Of a DNA stretch of 64,000 bases, positions 44,850-54,959 are shown in pieces. The position numbers and the translations under genes are program-made. The notes beneath the pieces were generated by a model that was not told the origin of the DNA, searched no databases, and saw only the letters and a program-made list of their open reading frames with translations. Source of the stretch: Gracilaria gracilis (taxonomy: Eukaryota; Rhodophyta; Florideophyceae; Gracilariales; Gracilariaceae); assembly GCA_030374805.1 (NCBI GenBank), contig JARGSG010000117.1, positions 62,001 through 126,000 on the forward strand. Direction: 5' to 3'. Each line of letters opens with the position of its first letter. Within the stretch, counting starts at the first letter, position 1.

Positions 44850-44862
44850 GTTATGGGCCCAG
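44850..44862 (+). other. primer-binding site, half-tRNA type
   Basis: gttatgggcccag is complementary to the anticodon stem-loop of eukaryotic initiator tRNA-Met (ctgggcccataac). Priming by an internal tRNA fragment is known for Drosophila copia and yeast Ty5; its use here is inferred from the match. Confidence 0.65.
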
Positions 44863-45104
44863 GTTTACGTTCTAAACCGCTTGCGCCTACAGACCCGCCA
44901 ATGTTCAAACCGGAAGGCGGTCTGTAGGAGTACAGACGTGATGTTTCACGATGGGTTGAGACAGTCCAAGCCGCCGCCGAAAAAGGTACCGATAGGCTGT
45001 ACAAAACCGTCTACGCCACACTTGCTCGTCACTTCTACGACCGTGGTCTCCCTCGCGAGCAAAAGTCTATCGTTGACGAAGCGGTTGCTAAACAACAACT
45101 TGAC

Positions 45105-46130
45105 TTGAAACAGGAAAACCAAATCGAAGCTGTCAAGGATATTGTCAAACTCATCGCCGTTGATCCTCCTATTGCCATCGTCACCCGCTTAATATCTTCC
45201 TTCACGGATGTGACGCAATGCCGACGTCGTCGAAGTGAGGACCTCAATGCATTCGTCTCCCGCTTCCGAGGTTTGGCCGCCGACCACCTTATGCACGGGG
45301 GAGTATCGACTTCTTCGCAGGTTAGTGAGGTCTTGGCAACAACTTTTCTCAACAATTCTATGCTCAGCGAGGAGACGCTTACCAACGCCAAGCTCCAACT
45401 GGTTGCGCTTGCCGAAGCCCACCAGAGAGACCAACCGGAACCGGAAGTCTTAATCTCGCGAAGCTCCAATGCTTCTGTTCTCGAATTCTTTGAGAAGTTT
45501 TCGGACCTCTTCAACTCCGACGAAGCCCTGCCGCAGTCCTCCGACAACGCTAATACCGTTCGTCGCAAGGCTACTGACATAGTCAGCGGAGCACAGGAAC
45601 TTCTCGAAGGGTACACAGAAGTCATTGAGTACCTGAATGATCGCTCTTTTGAAGAGAATCAAATCCGTGATATGTTCCCCACCGGCCCTCGTTGCAAGTT
45701 GAACCTCGACGACGCAGTTAAGGTTATTCGCAATCTGACTTTCACGCCCAAGGCGGCTGAGAAAGCGTACACGAAGGCCGACATCGAGAACATGGTCGGG
45801 CAGCGCGTTCAACAAGCGCTGGTCGCTTTCCAGAAGCAAGGCGGTACGAGGCAGGGTACCGATACTTCCCAGCAGACCAGGAACAAGCAGCGTGGTACCA
45901 GCTCTCGACCTCGTCAGTCAAACAAACGCAAGAGCGAACGAGAGTCGGGGTACTGCTTCGACTGTGGTTCGGAGACGCACCTTCGAGGAAGTTATGAATG
46001 CCAGAGTCCTTCCCATGAGACCAAGCGTATCCGCGCACAAAAGGAGAAGAGAGCTAAGTCGGAAACGGGCGATAGATCAGATAAGGGTTTTCACAAAGGC
46101 TCCAACCCCTCCAAACGCAGTCATCTCTAA
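45105..46130 (+). CDS. copia gag region
   Basis: The 341-codon frame is helical and charged through its first two thirds, as in copia Gag, and ends with a basic stretch and one CCHC-like knuckle (CFDCGSETH followed by Cys), which would bind the genomic RNA. The particle-forming role is established for the family. Upstream sequence back to the primer site probably also belongs to gag. Confidence 0.75.
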   Translation: MKQENQIEAVKDIVKLIAVDPPIAIVTRLISSFTDVTQCRRRRSEDLNAFVSRFRGLAADHLMHGGVSTSSQVSEVLATTFLNNSMLSEETLTNAKLQLVALAEAHQRDQPEPEVLISRSSNASVLEFFEKFSDLFNSDEALPQSSDNANTVRRKATDIVSGAQELLEGYTEVIEYLNDRSFEENQIRDMFPTGPRCKLNLDDAVKVIRNLTFTPKAAEKAYTKADIENMVGQRVQQALVAFQKQGGTRQGTDTSQQTRNKQRGTSSRPRQSNKRKSERESGYCFDCGSETHLRGSYECQSPSHETKRIRAQKEKRAKSETGDRSDKGFHKGSNPSKRSHL

Positions 46131-46139
46131 CTGCAGGGA

Positions 46140-46588
46140 AAGGAGCCTATTCCGACCTCTTTCCCGCCTTCGCGGACCCAAATCCAATCGTCGACCCGGG
46201 CTGTCCAAAGAGCGTCGGTTCTCTGTGCGCCATTGCACAGCTCTGCGTGTCATTGGGAGTAGACTTGGCCCTCGATGAGTTGGATTGCGAACCTTTCCTT
46301 CATGGCTTCGGTGAAGAGTGCGTTGATGCCATGCTAACCTTCGCCATGTGGAAACGTAAAGGTAATGACGAGAATGGAACTCCCTTCTCGCTACCCTTCT
46401 ACGTAGTGGATGGCAAGGGGCCAATTCTGTTGGGCAACGACGTACTTTCACGTTCTGATCTCCTGAACCAGGATAACAAAGTCCTAATTCCTCAGGGAGT
46501 TGTCGGCAACTCCGCTTCAGTCCTGCTCCGAACCTATCACAAAGGTTCCGAACTCACGAAGCGAACCAGACTCCTCTTTGTGCTCTAG
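46140..46588 (+). CDS. copia protease region
   Basis: Part of this segment encodes an aspartic-protease-like stretch ending GPILLGNDVLSRSDL, the conserved ILLG-D strand of retroelement proteases, with the active-site region upstream. It lies between gag and integrase, as expected. Confidence 0.6.
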
Positions 46589-46708
46589 TCCACTTCTTCT
46601 GTCAAGTCCTTCTTCGCGAAGAACCTTGCCCTAAAGGTAACGACGATAGAGAATGAAGAGCAATTTGCTAAGCGCTTTCATCTCTATACCCACCTACGTC
46701 CGAGGGAC

Positions 46709-49594
46709 ATGAAGAGAATCTGTCAGCGTGCCGGAGTCCTTACAAGAACGCTCGAAGCCCTGCTACAATCTGCCTTTGACTCATGTACAACATGTGCCAG
46801 CACTGGCCGCCCATTAGCGTCCAGGAAGGTCTCTTTCTCCCGTATCTTGAAGGAATTCAATGAGCATGTCCAAGTGGACTTCATGTTTGTAGCCGAACTC
46901 GGCAACCCCCCTATCCTCCACATGAAGGATGCAGCCTCAGGTTTCTCAGTCGCATGGCTATGCCTCTCGAGGAACATGAAAAAAGCTGCGGAAAGCTTTG
47001 TGATCCATTGGATCCCATCTCATGGGGCGTCCACCGAACTCTCGGGCGAGCCAGAATTCGATTGCCAAGAGTTCAGGGCAATGTGTGCCTCGCATGGCAT
47101 TACGTTTTCCCCTAGGCCAGCCCGTCGGCACAACAAACTAGGAATCGTTGAGTCCTCCAACGAAGCCATCAGATATCTGATCCAACGCCTCGTTAAAGAC
47201 AGGCAATTCACGGCTCCTAGATGGCAACAGTGCCCCTCTGACCAAGAACTGGTCGCTAGAGCCACTTTCCTCAAGAACATCTTGCTAGCCTCGAGGTTCG
47301 TATCCAGTTTCGAGCTTGCTCGAGGGTATAGGCCGGCGCTCCAGGGCCTGCCCAAGGCTAGGCTAACAAAGGACCTCGCCGATGCCTATCACGAGAAGGC
47401 ATCTCGCCAAGCTCTACATACGTTCCTCCGCACAAAAGATGTCAAGCAATTTGAAAGGACACTACTCGTTCCCAAGGCAGCAGTCTACTACTTTGTGAAA
47501 AACGCAAGGATGGGACAGTGGTATCCAGGGTTTGTCAAGGAGGTCTACGAACACTTCGTAATCGTCTCGGCGACAGAAGACCTCCACGGCTTTTCGTACA
47601 CTGTTGCATACGAGGACCTCCGTCTACGCCCCAAGTCGAAGCTGCTCGAAGAACTGGAGCGCATAGAACTTGGCTATACGGATATACCTCAACATTCACC
47701 GGACCCGGAAGATGTTCGGCCTCTAAACCACCCGGAATCCTCAACAGACCCGCTCGTCCAAATAACAGAGGAGCCACCAATACTTGAAGATGACCAAGAG
47801 ATGCACACTGCTTTTGCAGAGTGGCATGACCATCCCCTCAGCTCCGCGTACCTAGCCGGAGCGATCGCTACTCGTCCTTTCAACATACCGTCAAAGGATA
47901 TTGGCGAACTGGGTTCATCCTCAACTCCTCTTCCCCCAAAGGCATCTTTAATCTTAGCCAAGCAAACCATCTTGAAGCAGCTTTATGAGAAGTTTGGCAA
48001 TGACCCACTGACGGAACACAAGCTCCAAGACGCGCCGAAATGGCTACTTGATGAATCTATTGCCAAGGAGAAGCAAAACTACAAGGAGAAGGAAGCGTAT
48101 CGTGCGGTATCCATTCGGTCCATCCCTAGGGATGCCAACCTCATCTCCTCTCACCACTTCTTCGTCGTAAAACACGACCGTGAAGGGAAGATCATGAACC
48201 TAACGTGCCGCCTAGTCCCCCATGGGAATAGGGATCGCGAGAAGGACGACCTTCGCTCCGATTCCTCGACAGCGCAGTTTTCCACAATCCGAACGCTTCT
48301 CTCCCTATCCTCCTTGTTCCACTTCCTTATTGCCTCCCTGCACGTAAAGTCGGCTTACCTCCAAGCCGGAGAGTTGAAGCGAGACATATACATGCGCCCC
48401 CCACGTGGGTGGGGCACTTACACCGACGAAGTCTTGAAGGTACTCGCTCCAGCCTATGGACTTGTAGAGTCTGGACGGCTATGGCAACTCTGCGTGGAGG
48501 AATGGCTTCTCGATATAGGCTTTGTCGACGTCCCTGGAATCCCACAAGTCTTCCTGATGTGGGAAGGCGACGAACTCGTGTTGGCACTAGCCAAAGTTGT
48601 CGACGACATGATATTTGCTCGAAAACCAGAACGCATGGAGCGTTTTCGGCAGCAAATCTCTTCCAAGTTCGATGTGGGCCGACTTAACAAAGGACACGAT
48701 ATTGTCTTCAACCGCTTATTTGTCAAACAAAATTCAGATTACAGCGTCTCCTTGAGTATGGAGGAGTTTCTCTCGACCGTCAAGCCGATTGAGCTCAGTC
48801 ATGAGCGCAAAAAGGAGCACGACAGTGAGTGCACACTAGAAGAGCTACGTCGGTTCCAAGCTCTGGCCGGGAAGCTAAACTTCCTAGGTCACGGAATTCT
48901 CCCACAAGCCTCCTTAGTGGCGAGCAAGCTGCAACAGAACGTCTCTCACCTCAAGGTCTCTCATATAAGACAACTCAACCAAGCTCTGCTCCACTTGAAG
49001 TCGCTGTCGCCAACTCTCTTCTACAGAGCCCCTGTTGAGCCCGTGTCTGCCCGCCACTTCAACGCGGGAGTGATGGCATTCAGCGATGCCGCATCAGGCA
49101 ACACTTCCTACGGACAGACAGGGTTCCTGTGCGGATTTTCATTCGCCTCACGAGATCGCCATGTGTTCCATGTACTCGACTGGCACAGCTCCAAGCAGAA
49201 CCGAGTTTCATTCTCCTCTGCTGGAGCGGAAATCCTTGCCGCAGCCCACACGGCAGACCGAGCCATCCATCTGGCTGAAACGGTGCCGTACTTTATACAT
49301 CCTCAGGGCCAGGGTCCGAGACCAAACCTCCAGATGTTAGTAGACTCGTTTGGGCTTTACAGTACAATATCTACACTACACGAACAGAAGGACTTTCGTC
49401 TCCGCCCCACAGTAGCGCGTCTCCGTGACTTCTTTGAAGCCCGTGAGATCAACTCTCTAGAGTGGATACCGGGACACAGGAACCCGGCTGACGCCCTTAC
49501 GAAAATCAACCCTCACATGTTTAAGGGCTTGAATAATATAATGGTCGAAGGGCAGCTACCCAAAGAGTTACTAGATTCAATTACACAGTCCTAA
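46709..49594 (+). CDS. copia integrase-reverse transcriptase-RNase H
   Basis: 961 codons open. Integrase: zinc-binding SCTTC, then catalytic-core strands VQVDFMF, a second acidic position in GEPEFDCQEF, and KLGIVESSNEA. Reverse transcriptase: HHFFVVKHD, CRLVPHGNRD, HVKSAYLQA, LAPAYGLVESGRLW, and the catalytic box VVDDMIF (a variant of YVDDM). RNase H: AFSDAAS, SSAGAEILAAA, LVDSFGL and EWIPGHRNPADALTK. The integrase-before-RT order defines Ty1/copia. Several motifs are variant for the superfamily, suggesting an algal lineage of copia. Confidence 0.9.
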   Translation: MKRICQRAGVLTRTLEALLQSAFDSCTTCASTGRPLASRKVSFSRILKEFNEHVQVDFMFVAELGNPPILHMKDAASGFSVAWLCLSRNMKKAAESFVIHWIPSHGASTELSGEPEFDCQEFRAMCASHGITFSPRPARRHNKLGIVESSNEAIRYLIQRLVKDRQFTAPRWQQCPSDQELVARATFLKNILLASRFVSSFELARGYRPALQGLPKARLTKDLADAYHEKASRQALHTFLRTKDVKQFERTLLVPKAAVYYFVKNARMGQWYPGFVKEVYEHFVIVSATEDLHGFSYTVAYEDLRLRPKSKLLEELERIELGYTDIPQHSPDPEDVRPLNHPESSTDPLVQITEEPPILEDDQEMHTAFAEWHDHPLSSAYLAGAIATRPFNIPSKDIGELGSSSTPLPPKASLILAKQTILKQLYEKFGNDPLTEHKLQDAPKWLLDESIAKEKQNYKEKEAYRAVSIRSIPRDANLISSHHFFVVKHDREGKIMNLTCRLVPHGNRDREKDDLRSDSSTAQFSTIRTLLSLSSLFHFLIASLHVKSAYLQAGELKRDIYMRPPRGWGTYTDEVLKVLAPAYGLVESGRLWQLCVEEWLLDIGFVDVPGIPQVFLMWEGDELVLALAKVVDDMIFARKPERMERFRQQISSKFDVGRLNKGHDIVFNRLFVKQNSDYSVSLSMEEFLSTVKPIELSHERKKEHDSECTLEELRRFQALAGKLNFLGHGILPQASLVASKLQQNVSHLKVSHIRQLNQALLHLKSLSPTLFYRAPVEPVSARHFNAGVMAFSDAASGNTSYGQTGFLCGFSFASRDRHVFHVLDWHSSKQNRVSFSSAGAEILAAAHTADRAIHLAETVPYFIHPQGQGPRPNLQMLVDSFGLYSTISTLHEQKDFRLRPTVARLRDFFEAREINSLEWIPGHRNPADALTKINPHMFKGLNNIMVEGQLPKELLDSITQS

Positions 49595-49632
49595 GCAAGG
49601 CATTACTTGTTGTTTATCTTACTACTCTTCCT

Positions 49633-50613
49633 TTACTTGCCCTTACTTGCCTTTGCCTTGCCCCTGGCACGCTTCGCGGCCCCGCTCTTGTTCTTATTCT
49701 TCTCACTCCCTTCACGACGCTGCACAGTGCGTACGTGTCGGATCTCCAGAATACGATTTAACAAAGCAGGATCCCCAGCGCAGCACCTGAAAACGAACTC
49801 ACACAGCTTCAAAGGGTAACGCTCAACGGAATCAAGCACTTCTCCCTCGTCACAGTCAATGCAGATCACATGATCTACGTTCCTGGCTCTCAAGCGGACA
49901 AGGTAGACGCCTTCCTCCTGCATGAGGAGATACTTGATGTACCCCCCATACTTGTGATAATCAAAGTGCACTCGCCCCAACTCCACCTTGTCGGCATGGA
50001 CCATAGCCCATCCAGCTGCATCTGCAAACGACAGCATACTAGGCATCACTTTCGAGTACATCTTCTCCCTCGCATAGTCCTCTCCAACAACACGGGCGAT
50101 TGCATTCGCGGCCGAGTTTTGCAGGCACAGGTTTGCCGTCCTAGCAACCAGCATGCGACCGCCATGAAGCTCAAACCGCTTGGTCTTTTCAGTTAGACCA
50201 CGGTTGCCCGGATTTGAAACGCGAACGGGCACGCCAGGGTGACTCATGCAATGAACATCCAGAGCGTCAACGACCCTGTCGTCATCAATGGCCACGACCT
50301 TCATGGATCCGGTGATACGGTCCAAATCCTTTCGGAACGGGACTCCGCCCTTCCACACTCCGAGATGAGTGAGGGCATTGGTCAACGCCGGGCCTCCGAG
50401 AGAACCAAACTCGATACGGCACCAGCCCCAAAACGCCTCATCGTTGTTGTGCGCGTAATAAAGCCCGCCTTCAAGACTACGGACGCCAATATCGGCCGGC
50501 ATGGTCTGGTCCTCTGCCACGTACATGACTGCGTCGATGGTCCACTCTTCGGAAGAGCCCTCGCCACAGTTGTAAAGACCATACCTCTCGGCGGTCGCAT
50601 GATCTAGAGGCAC
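49633..50613 (-). CDS. antisense ORF of the copia element, papain/Josephin-like peptidase signature
   Basis: 326 codons on the strand opposite to pol, starting about 40 bp beyond the pol stop when read in plus coordinates, and ending before the 3' LTR. The protein has an N-terminal acidic region, then ANLCLQNSAANAI, and about 115 residues later DHVICIDCDEGEVLDS. A Cys in LCxQxxxxN followed by a His in DHxIxID and Asp/Asn-Ser is the pattern of papain-like peptidases such as Josephin and related deubiquitinases. The C-terminal ~30 residues are Lys/Arg-rich (nuclear-signal-like). Antisense accessory ORFs are known in some plant LTR elements, usually of unknown function. Peptidase activity is inference from pattern only. 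Confidence 0.55.
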   Translation of the reverse strand: MPLDHATAERYGLYNCGEGSSEEWTIDAVMYVAEDQTMPADIGVRSLEGGLYYAHNNDEAFWGWCRIEFGSLGGPALTNALTHLGVWKGGVPFRKDLDRITGSMKVVAIDDDRVVDALDVHCMSHPGVPVRVSNPGNRGLTEKTKRFELHGGRMLVARTANLCLQNSAANAIARVVGEDYAREKMYSKVMPSMLSFADAAGWAMVHADKVELGRVHFDYHKYGGYIKYLLMQEEGVYLVRLRARNVDHVICIDCDEGEVLDSVERYPLKLCEFVFRCCAGDPALLNRILEIRHVRTVQRREGSEKNKNKSGAAKRARGKAKASKGK

Positions 50614-51393
50614 CTTGGGCCGTGCCTGGCATCACTTTCTGACACGCCGCCTGGCGATGCGGTCGATGTCAGCGGCGTATCCGGTGATGTGGTCACCGTC
50701 GAAGTGCTCGAACGTGTAGCACTCCAAGCCGCCCTCATCCACGCGCGTTATCGTGGCGATGTTATTCATGGTCTACTTCTCGGTATCCTCACGGGATATC
50801 GCAGACTAATCCGCACGCCGCTTGAAAGGAAAGACAACGTTGCGCATGTGCTCTCAATCAGCTTGACGCATGCGCGACTTAACGATAACGTAATTAGTAA
50901 CTTCGCCGCTTTTATTCGCATGAGTGCTATGCCTAGTTGTGCGCTTCTTCATTGCGTAGCTGTCGCGGAACTTCTTAGCCAAAACCATTGCACTTCTTGA
51001 GCTTCGGCTGCCGGACGTAATCCTGACAGCCCTAGATATGATGATCAGCATTCTGTGACGCAAGAAAAAGAATATCAAAAGTGTTGTAGTTGTGGAGTTA
51101 CTTACCTTCCAGTAGTTGAAGATCTCGGAGCCACAACCAGTCGAAAGACTTGGCGAGCCCGTCAGCGATGCAACACTTTCTGGCGCCGCGGAGGTAGCCA
51201 CAATAAACCTACAGATCAAAGAGCCGTCCTCCACGACGATCAGCGTGAGAGTGGAGGTCGGAGAAGGTCGGCGGGTGGAGCGCGAGCGACAAGCAATCTA
51301 TCAACTGCATCCCAGCCGCAGGCGCATAACTACACGTGTGGTTTTTTTTAAATTTATTTCCGTTTGCTGAAGGTTGAACGGAAACGGCGGGGG

Positions 51394-51702
51394 TGTGGAC
51401 AGCTGTGACACGGTTCCGGTCCGCTCCAGCGGCCCCCCTCCTCAGCCGTCACTAACTACGCTGCGATAGGACGCCACGAGCGTCCTATCACTTTCACCTC
51501 CCGGCGCACGTCGCGGTTGGAGACGCGTCCGGGAGGGGGCTTACAATAAACAGGGGCTCGCTGTCCTGGCGAACCCTGAGAAGGCGCCAGGGAGAAGGGA
51601 GGAACCCCAGAGAGTTTTCCTGGCAGCCTGTGCCCGTTTTCGGCCCTACTTCTTGCCCCGTGCGCCACAACTCGTCCCGTAAGCATGGACGCCGCTTCCC
51701 CA
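51394..51702 (+). repeat. 3' LTR
   Basis: 309 bp, closely similar to the 5' LTR along its whole length, TG...CA ends, preceded by ggcggggg and followed by the GTGCA target duplication. Confidence 0.85.
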
Positions 51703-51795
51703 GTGCACCCTCCACAGGAGTAAAAGAGTGTGGAGGGTGTCAACCCTCCCAAGTGTCGGGGGAGGGTGTGCACCCTCCCAAATGTCGGTAGAGAG
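51703..51795. repeat. GC-rich minisatellite, right of the copia element
   Basis: Continuation of the array at 44332-44535: gtgcaccctccacaggagt, gtggagggtgtcaaccctcc, cccaagtgtcgggggagggt. The first five bases are the right-hand target duplication. Confidence 0.8.
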
Positions 51796-51889
51796 GGGAC
51801 CCTCATTGCAAGAACCAAATCATGTGGAGCGTGCTGTCATCATGACAGTGTCACCATAACGTGCTTGCTGACAATTTGAAATTTACTGC

Positions 51890-52600
51890 GAGACGTTCCA
51901 ATTGGATGAGAGCAACCCCGCGGACGTCACCACGCACCCACCTGGCTACCGCCGTCTTGCGCCCGCGGAAGCTGTCAGCAGCTTCATGGGATGACGCTAA
52001 CCCGTTTTGACATGAGTCGTCTTTCAATCCGGGCGTCTACAGGTGGTGGATCATCGCTACTTTGAGGAGCTCGCTTGCTGCAAAAGAAACCACTTCAGGG
52101 AGACGGCCTCACACCGCATTCAAAAGTTCAAAAGCCCCCATTATTTGCGGGACACAGGAGTGGCAGATCCGTGTCAAAAATTGCACGGTCTACAATCAGT
52201 GCACTATTTGGTGGCGATTCAACGTATAGTTGTGGATGAATCCTTCGTAGCCATCCGTGGTTTTAAATACTGCGATTCCTAACAAGTTCAAAGCAAACGA
52301 GGGACCAAAACTATATGGAATACGATCTCCGTAATTATACTATACGTCCCGCTGCTGATGATACAATCCGGCATCATCGCAAATCAAGTAAGTTGTTTGG
52401 TGTCCGTCCCTGTTGGAATCTATGAACCTTGTGCTTGTGTCATCATTGACCATTCTCATTGACATGCGGAAACCCCAAATCCCCGTCACATGCAGCTTCG
52501 TCAACCAGACCATCACCACGATCAAAAGATGTACGTGTTTCTACCAAGTCACGTAGGACTTGCCCATGTAGGACATATGATAGTAGCTATGTACAGTATC
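51890..52600 (+). mobile_element. piggyBac-like transposase remnant
   Basis: The frame 52043-52282 contains RNHFRETASH, then LHGLQSVHYLVAIQRIVVDESFVAIRG; VDES...RG with a preceding R..F..I helix is the start of the DDE_Tnp_1_7 (piggyBac) core, where the family reads VDESMIPFKGR. Just downstream in another frame, AIPNKFKANEGPKLYGIRS fits the following YxPNKPxKxGIK strand. The remaining catalytic Asp motifs are not found, nor TTAA-ended repeats. An old DNA-transposon fragment. Confidence 0.5.
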
Positions 52601-53990
52601 CCTTTGCAATTCTGACGGGGTAGCCTTGGGAAGGTTAACAGCTAAGGCTAGACGAAACGCTTCGGTGGTCTTGCAAACAAGTTCCTACGTGGCGCGCACT
52701 AGAAGGATTCGAAATACTTTCCCAGTCGCGTCGACCGGTCTCCTTAAAGATCCTATCGCTACATCTGTCCTTCCATCCCCAATCCTGAATGGAGCAAAGT
52801 ATATCTGGCTTGAATGTCTTTGGAAGGGGTAAAGATTAGGAGTGTAAACGCTGTGAATCATCATCATGATTCGTGATGGACTTTCTATGATTGCAGAAAG
52901 TACTACATCCCCGTCAAAGCTGTCGGCTTATTTTGAGGCTGTTGGGGCAAGCCAGGCTAACTTTATGCCCTACCAAACACCACAAAACGTCCAAGAGACC
53001 AGATATTTGAAGAGCCCTATTTCCGAGTTCTACGTGTTCCAATGATTTGCATGCTCGTCTGTTCGGCATAGATATTTTTGAAACGCTTCTGAGATTATGA
53101 CATTTCACTACCTGTGCAAATTGGAAAGAGTACGGATGCGGAGTGAGAGTGAGCAACAGTTATTGTAGACACGGAGAAAACGAAAACTTCTTTTCTCTTC
53201 AGTGGATTCAATTGCTCTTGGAGGATCTCGTCTGGTTACAAGCGGCATTACAAACTACTGGTATATAGTTTTTTCGAACGACAACCCCAGCCACTCACTT
53301 GAAGTTGGGTGCCATTTCAGCTCTGAGCACCTCGGAGTTTCGAACACGCACGCCTTTCAAACATTAATTCTCCACACTTGTACACACTGTCTTTGGACAG
53401 GTGGGATTAGGGTGGGGTAGAGTCTCAGGGAAATTGAGCATCATTACTTTGAAGCACGTGAGTCACTACTAGGACCTTTGAAAGCCCACCACAAACATGC
53501 GTATTGATGAAGAGCTGAAACAAAGACGAAGAGCACACAACCGCTCGCTCTCTTGGGTTAACTGCATGTTTCCACCATGCCGAACTTACACATCATCCCT
53601 GTCCCTTGCTAAAAACCCTGAGAAGAGTCAGCTTTTGACTGTTCAGCGCGTCCATACAGTTCGCGTCCAGCGGCGAAGCACCTGTAACATGTTGATGTTT
53701 TCGACGGGGAACAAAAAACCCCAACAACTGCGTAAATAACAACCCGGCGCCGACTGGCTCAGGCAACACAGTTACGTTAACTGCTTCAGGGCAATGCGCC
53801 GGGTTCTAGCTAGGAGTCAAGGTGGACAATGGTGCGTGGTAGAAGGCTTGTTGACAACGATTAGGGTGCCTTCTTAAAGGACTACGTGTAGATTGGGTTT
53901 GAAGACCAAAAAGCTTTACTTGGAGACAAAAAAGGACGGTATACTTTTGCATGGCGCACATGGATTGCTCTTTGAGCTGCAGGCGCCAAG
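52601..53990. other. intergenic DNA with no supported gene
   Basis: Only frames below 81 codons, without motifs. A stretch near 53720-53800 includes a short imperfect inverted repeat (cccggcgc / gcgccggg). Confidence 0.45.
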
Positions 53991-53994
53991 GTGA

Positions 53995-54930
53995 TCAGGC
54001 GTACTTGGCGGGCAACCCCTCCGACTCGGCGGCGAATCGCAGCAAACGCCGCGCGGCGCGTTCCGGCAGCTGCAGCTCGTAACTGCCGGACGCCTGTCGA
54101 TGCGGCACGCCAGCCGCCACCAACGCGCCGAACGGCAAGCGCCGAATGATAGGCGCCAGCGCGCACACGTTCAACAGGTCGGACACGTCCAACACGGCGT
54201 GATACGCCACCGCGTCGGCGAACAGCCGCGGCGGGCGGATGTGCACGTCGAGGCGCTGCAGGTCGAAACGGCGCAGAAGCGCGCGGCGCTGCACGCGCGA
54301 CAGCGCCAGCGCGAACTCGGACACGCGCATGCACGACGCGTCGCGCGGCGGCAGCGCCGCCAGCCGCCGCAGCTGTGGCACCATGGCGTGCCGGTTGCGC
54401 GTGTTGGTGTTGTACAGCCGCGTCTCGCACGAGAACTTGCTCTTGAACGCCGACAGCAGCCGCTCGAACGGCGGCCGCTGCACCGCCACGCGCAGCACGT
54501 CGTCGCTCGTCAGTATGAAGCGCTGCTCTGCGCGTGCGTGTTGGTGAACAAAGGTGGCGCGCCGCAGCCAGCAGTGCGAGCTCACGTTCTGCACGAACGT
54601 GTGGCACCGCGAGTACGTGTGCTCCACCGCCGACGCCGTTTCGCCGCGGTACAGAAACTAGAACAGCGACGATGTGCCGGACTTGGCCGCCGAGACGATC
54701 AGCTCGTGCGCGCAGCCGATGTACACAAGGTTCGGGTTTCGCTCTGTGATTCGTCACAGGTAGTCGTCATCGTACAGCAGCCGCCGTGCGTTGGGCGCGC
54801 TGCTTCGCGCCGTCGCGACGGCAACCAGTGACTGCAACAGTATCATCAGCGAGAGCAAGAGCACGATGACGGTGGCGGGAAGGAGGTAGCGCCGCTTGCG
54901 CGGCGCAAGTGGCTCGCGCGTTCATTGCGC
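53995..54930 (-). CDS. second Golgi carbohydrate sulfotransferase (two in-frame stops)
   Basis: Read on the minus strand: a basic flank RKRRYLLP, a signal anchor (VIVLLLSLMILLQSLVAVA), a short stem, then GCAHELIVSAAKSGTSSLF, the 5'-phosphosulfate loop of the sulfotransferase fold with its Lys and Ser, and VAVQRPPFERLLSAFKSKFS, the 3'-phosphate motif of the CHST class (family VRHPFERLxSAYxxK). The frame is continuous except for TGA (54754-54756) and TAG (54658-54660), and no ATG precedes the anchor in frame. The GC content is much higher than in the 19.7 kb paralogue, and the two are clearly diverged. PAPS-dependent sulfation of wall galactan is the likely ancestral role; this copy may be inactive. 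Confidence 0.7.
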
Positions 54931-54959
54931 GACGAGGAAGAGCGACCAACTGCAGTGCG

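Larger units (their letters stand above)
44536..51702 (+). mobile_element. Ty1/copia LTR retrotransposon, nearly whole
   Basis: A 7.17 kb element. LTRs begin TGTGGACAGC and end CTTCCCCA (5' LTR 44536-44849, 3' LTR 51394-51702) and are about 95 percent identical by eye, implying a fairly young insertion. The 5-bp target duplication GTGCA flanks it (44531-44535 and 51703-51707). The primer site directly after the 5' LTR (gttatgggcccag, 44850-44862) matches the anticodon arm of initiator tRNA-Met. A G-rich polypurine tract precedes the 3' LTR. Order: gag with zinc knuckle, protease, integrase, reverse transcriptase, RNase H, which is the copia order, plus an antisense ORF between pol and the 3' LTR. 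It looks nearly whole, with perhaps two or three breaks. Confidence 0.9.

Noticed and set aside
53882-54757. 291-codon minus-strand ORF overlapping the sulfotransferase
   Set aside because: Shadow frame of GC-rich coding DNA, Arg/Val/His-rich, while the overlapping frame has clear sulfotransferase motifs.
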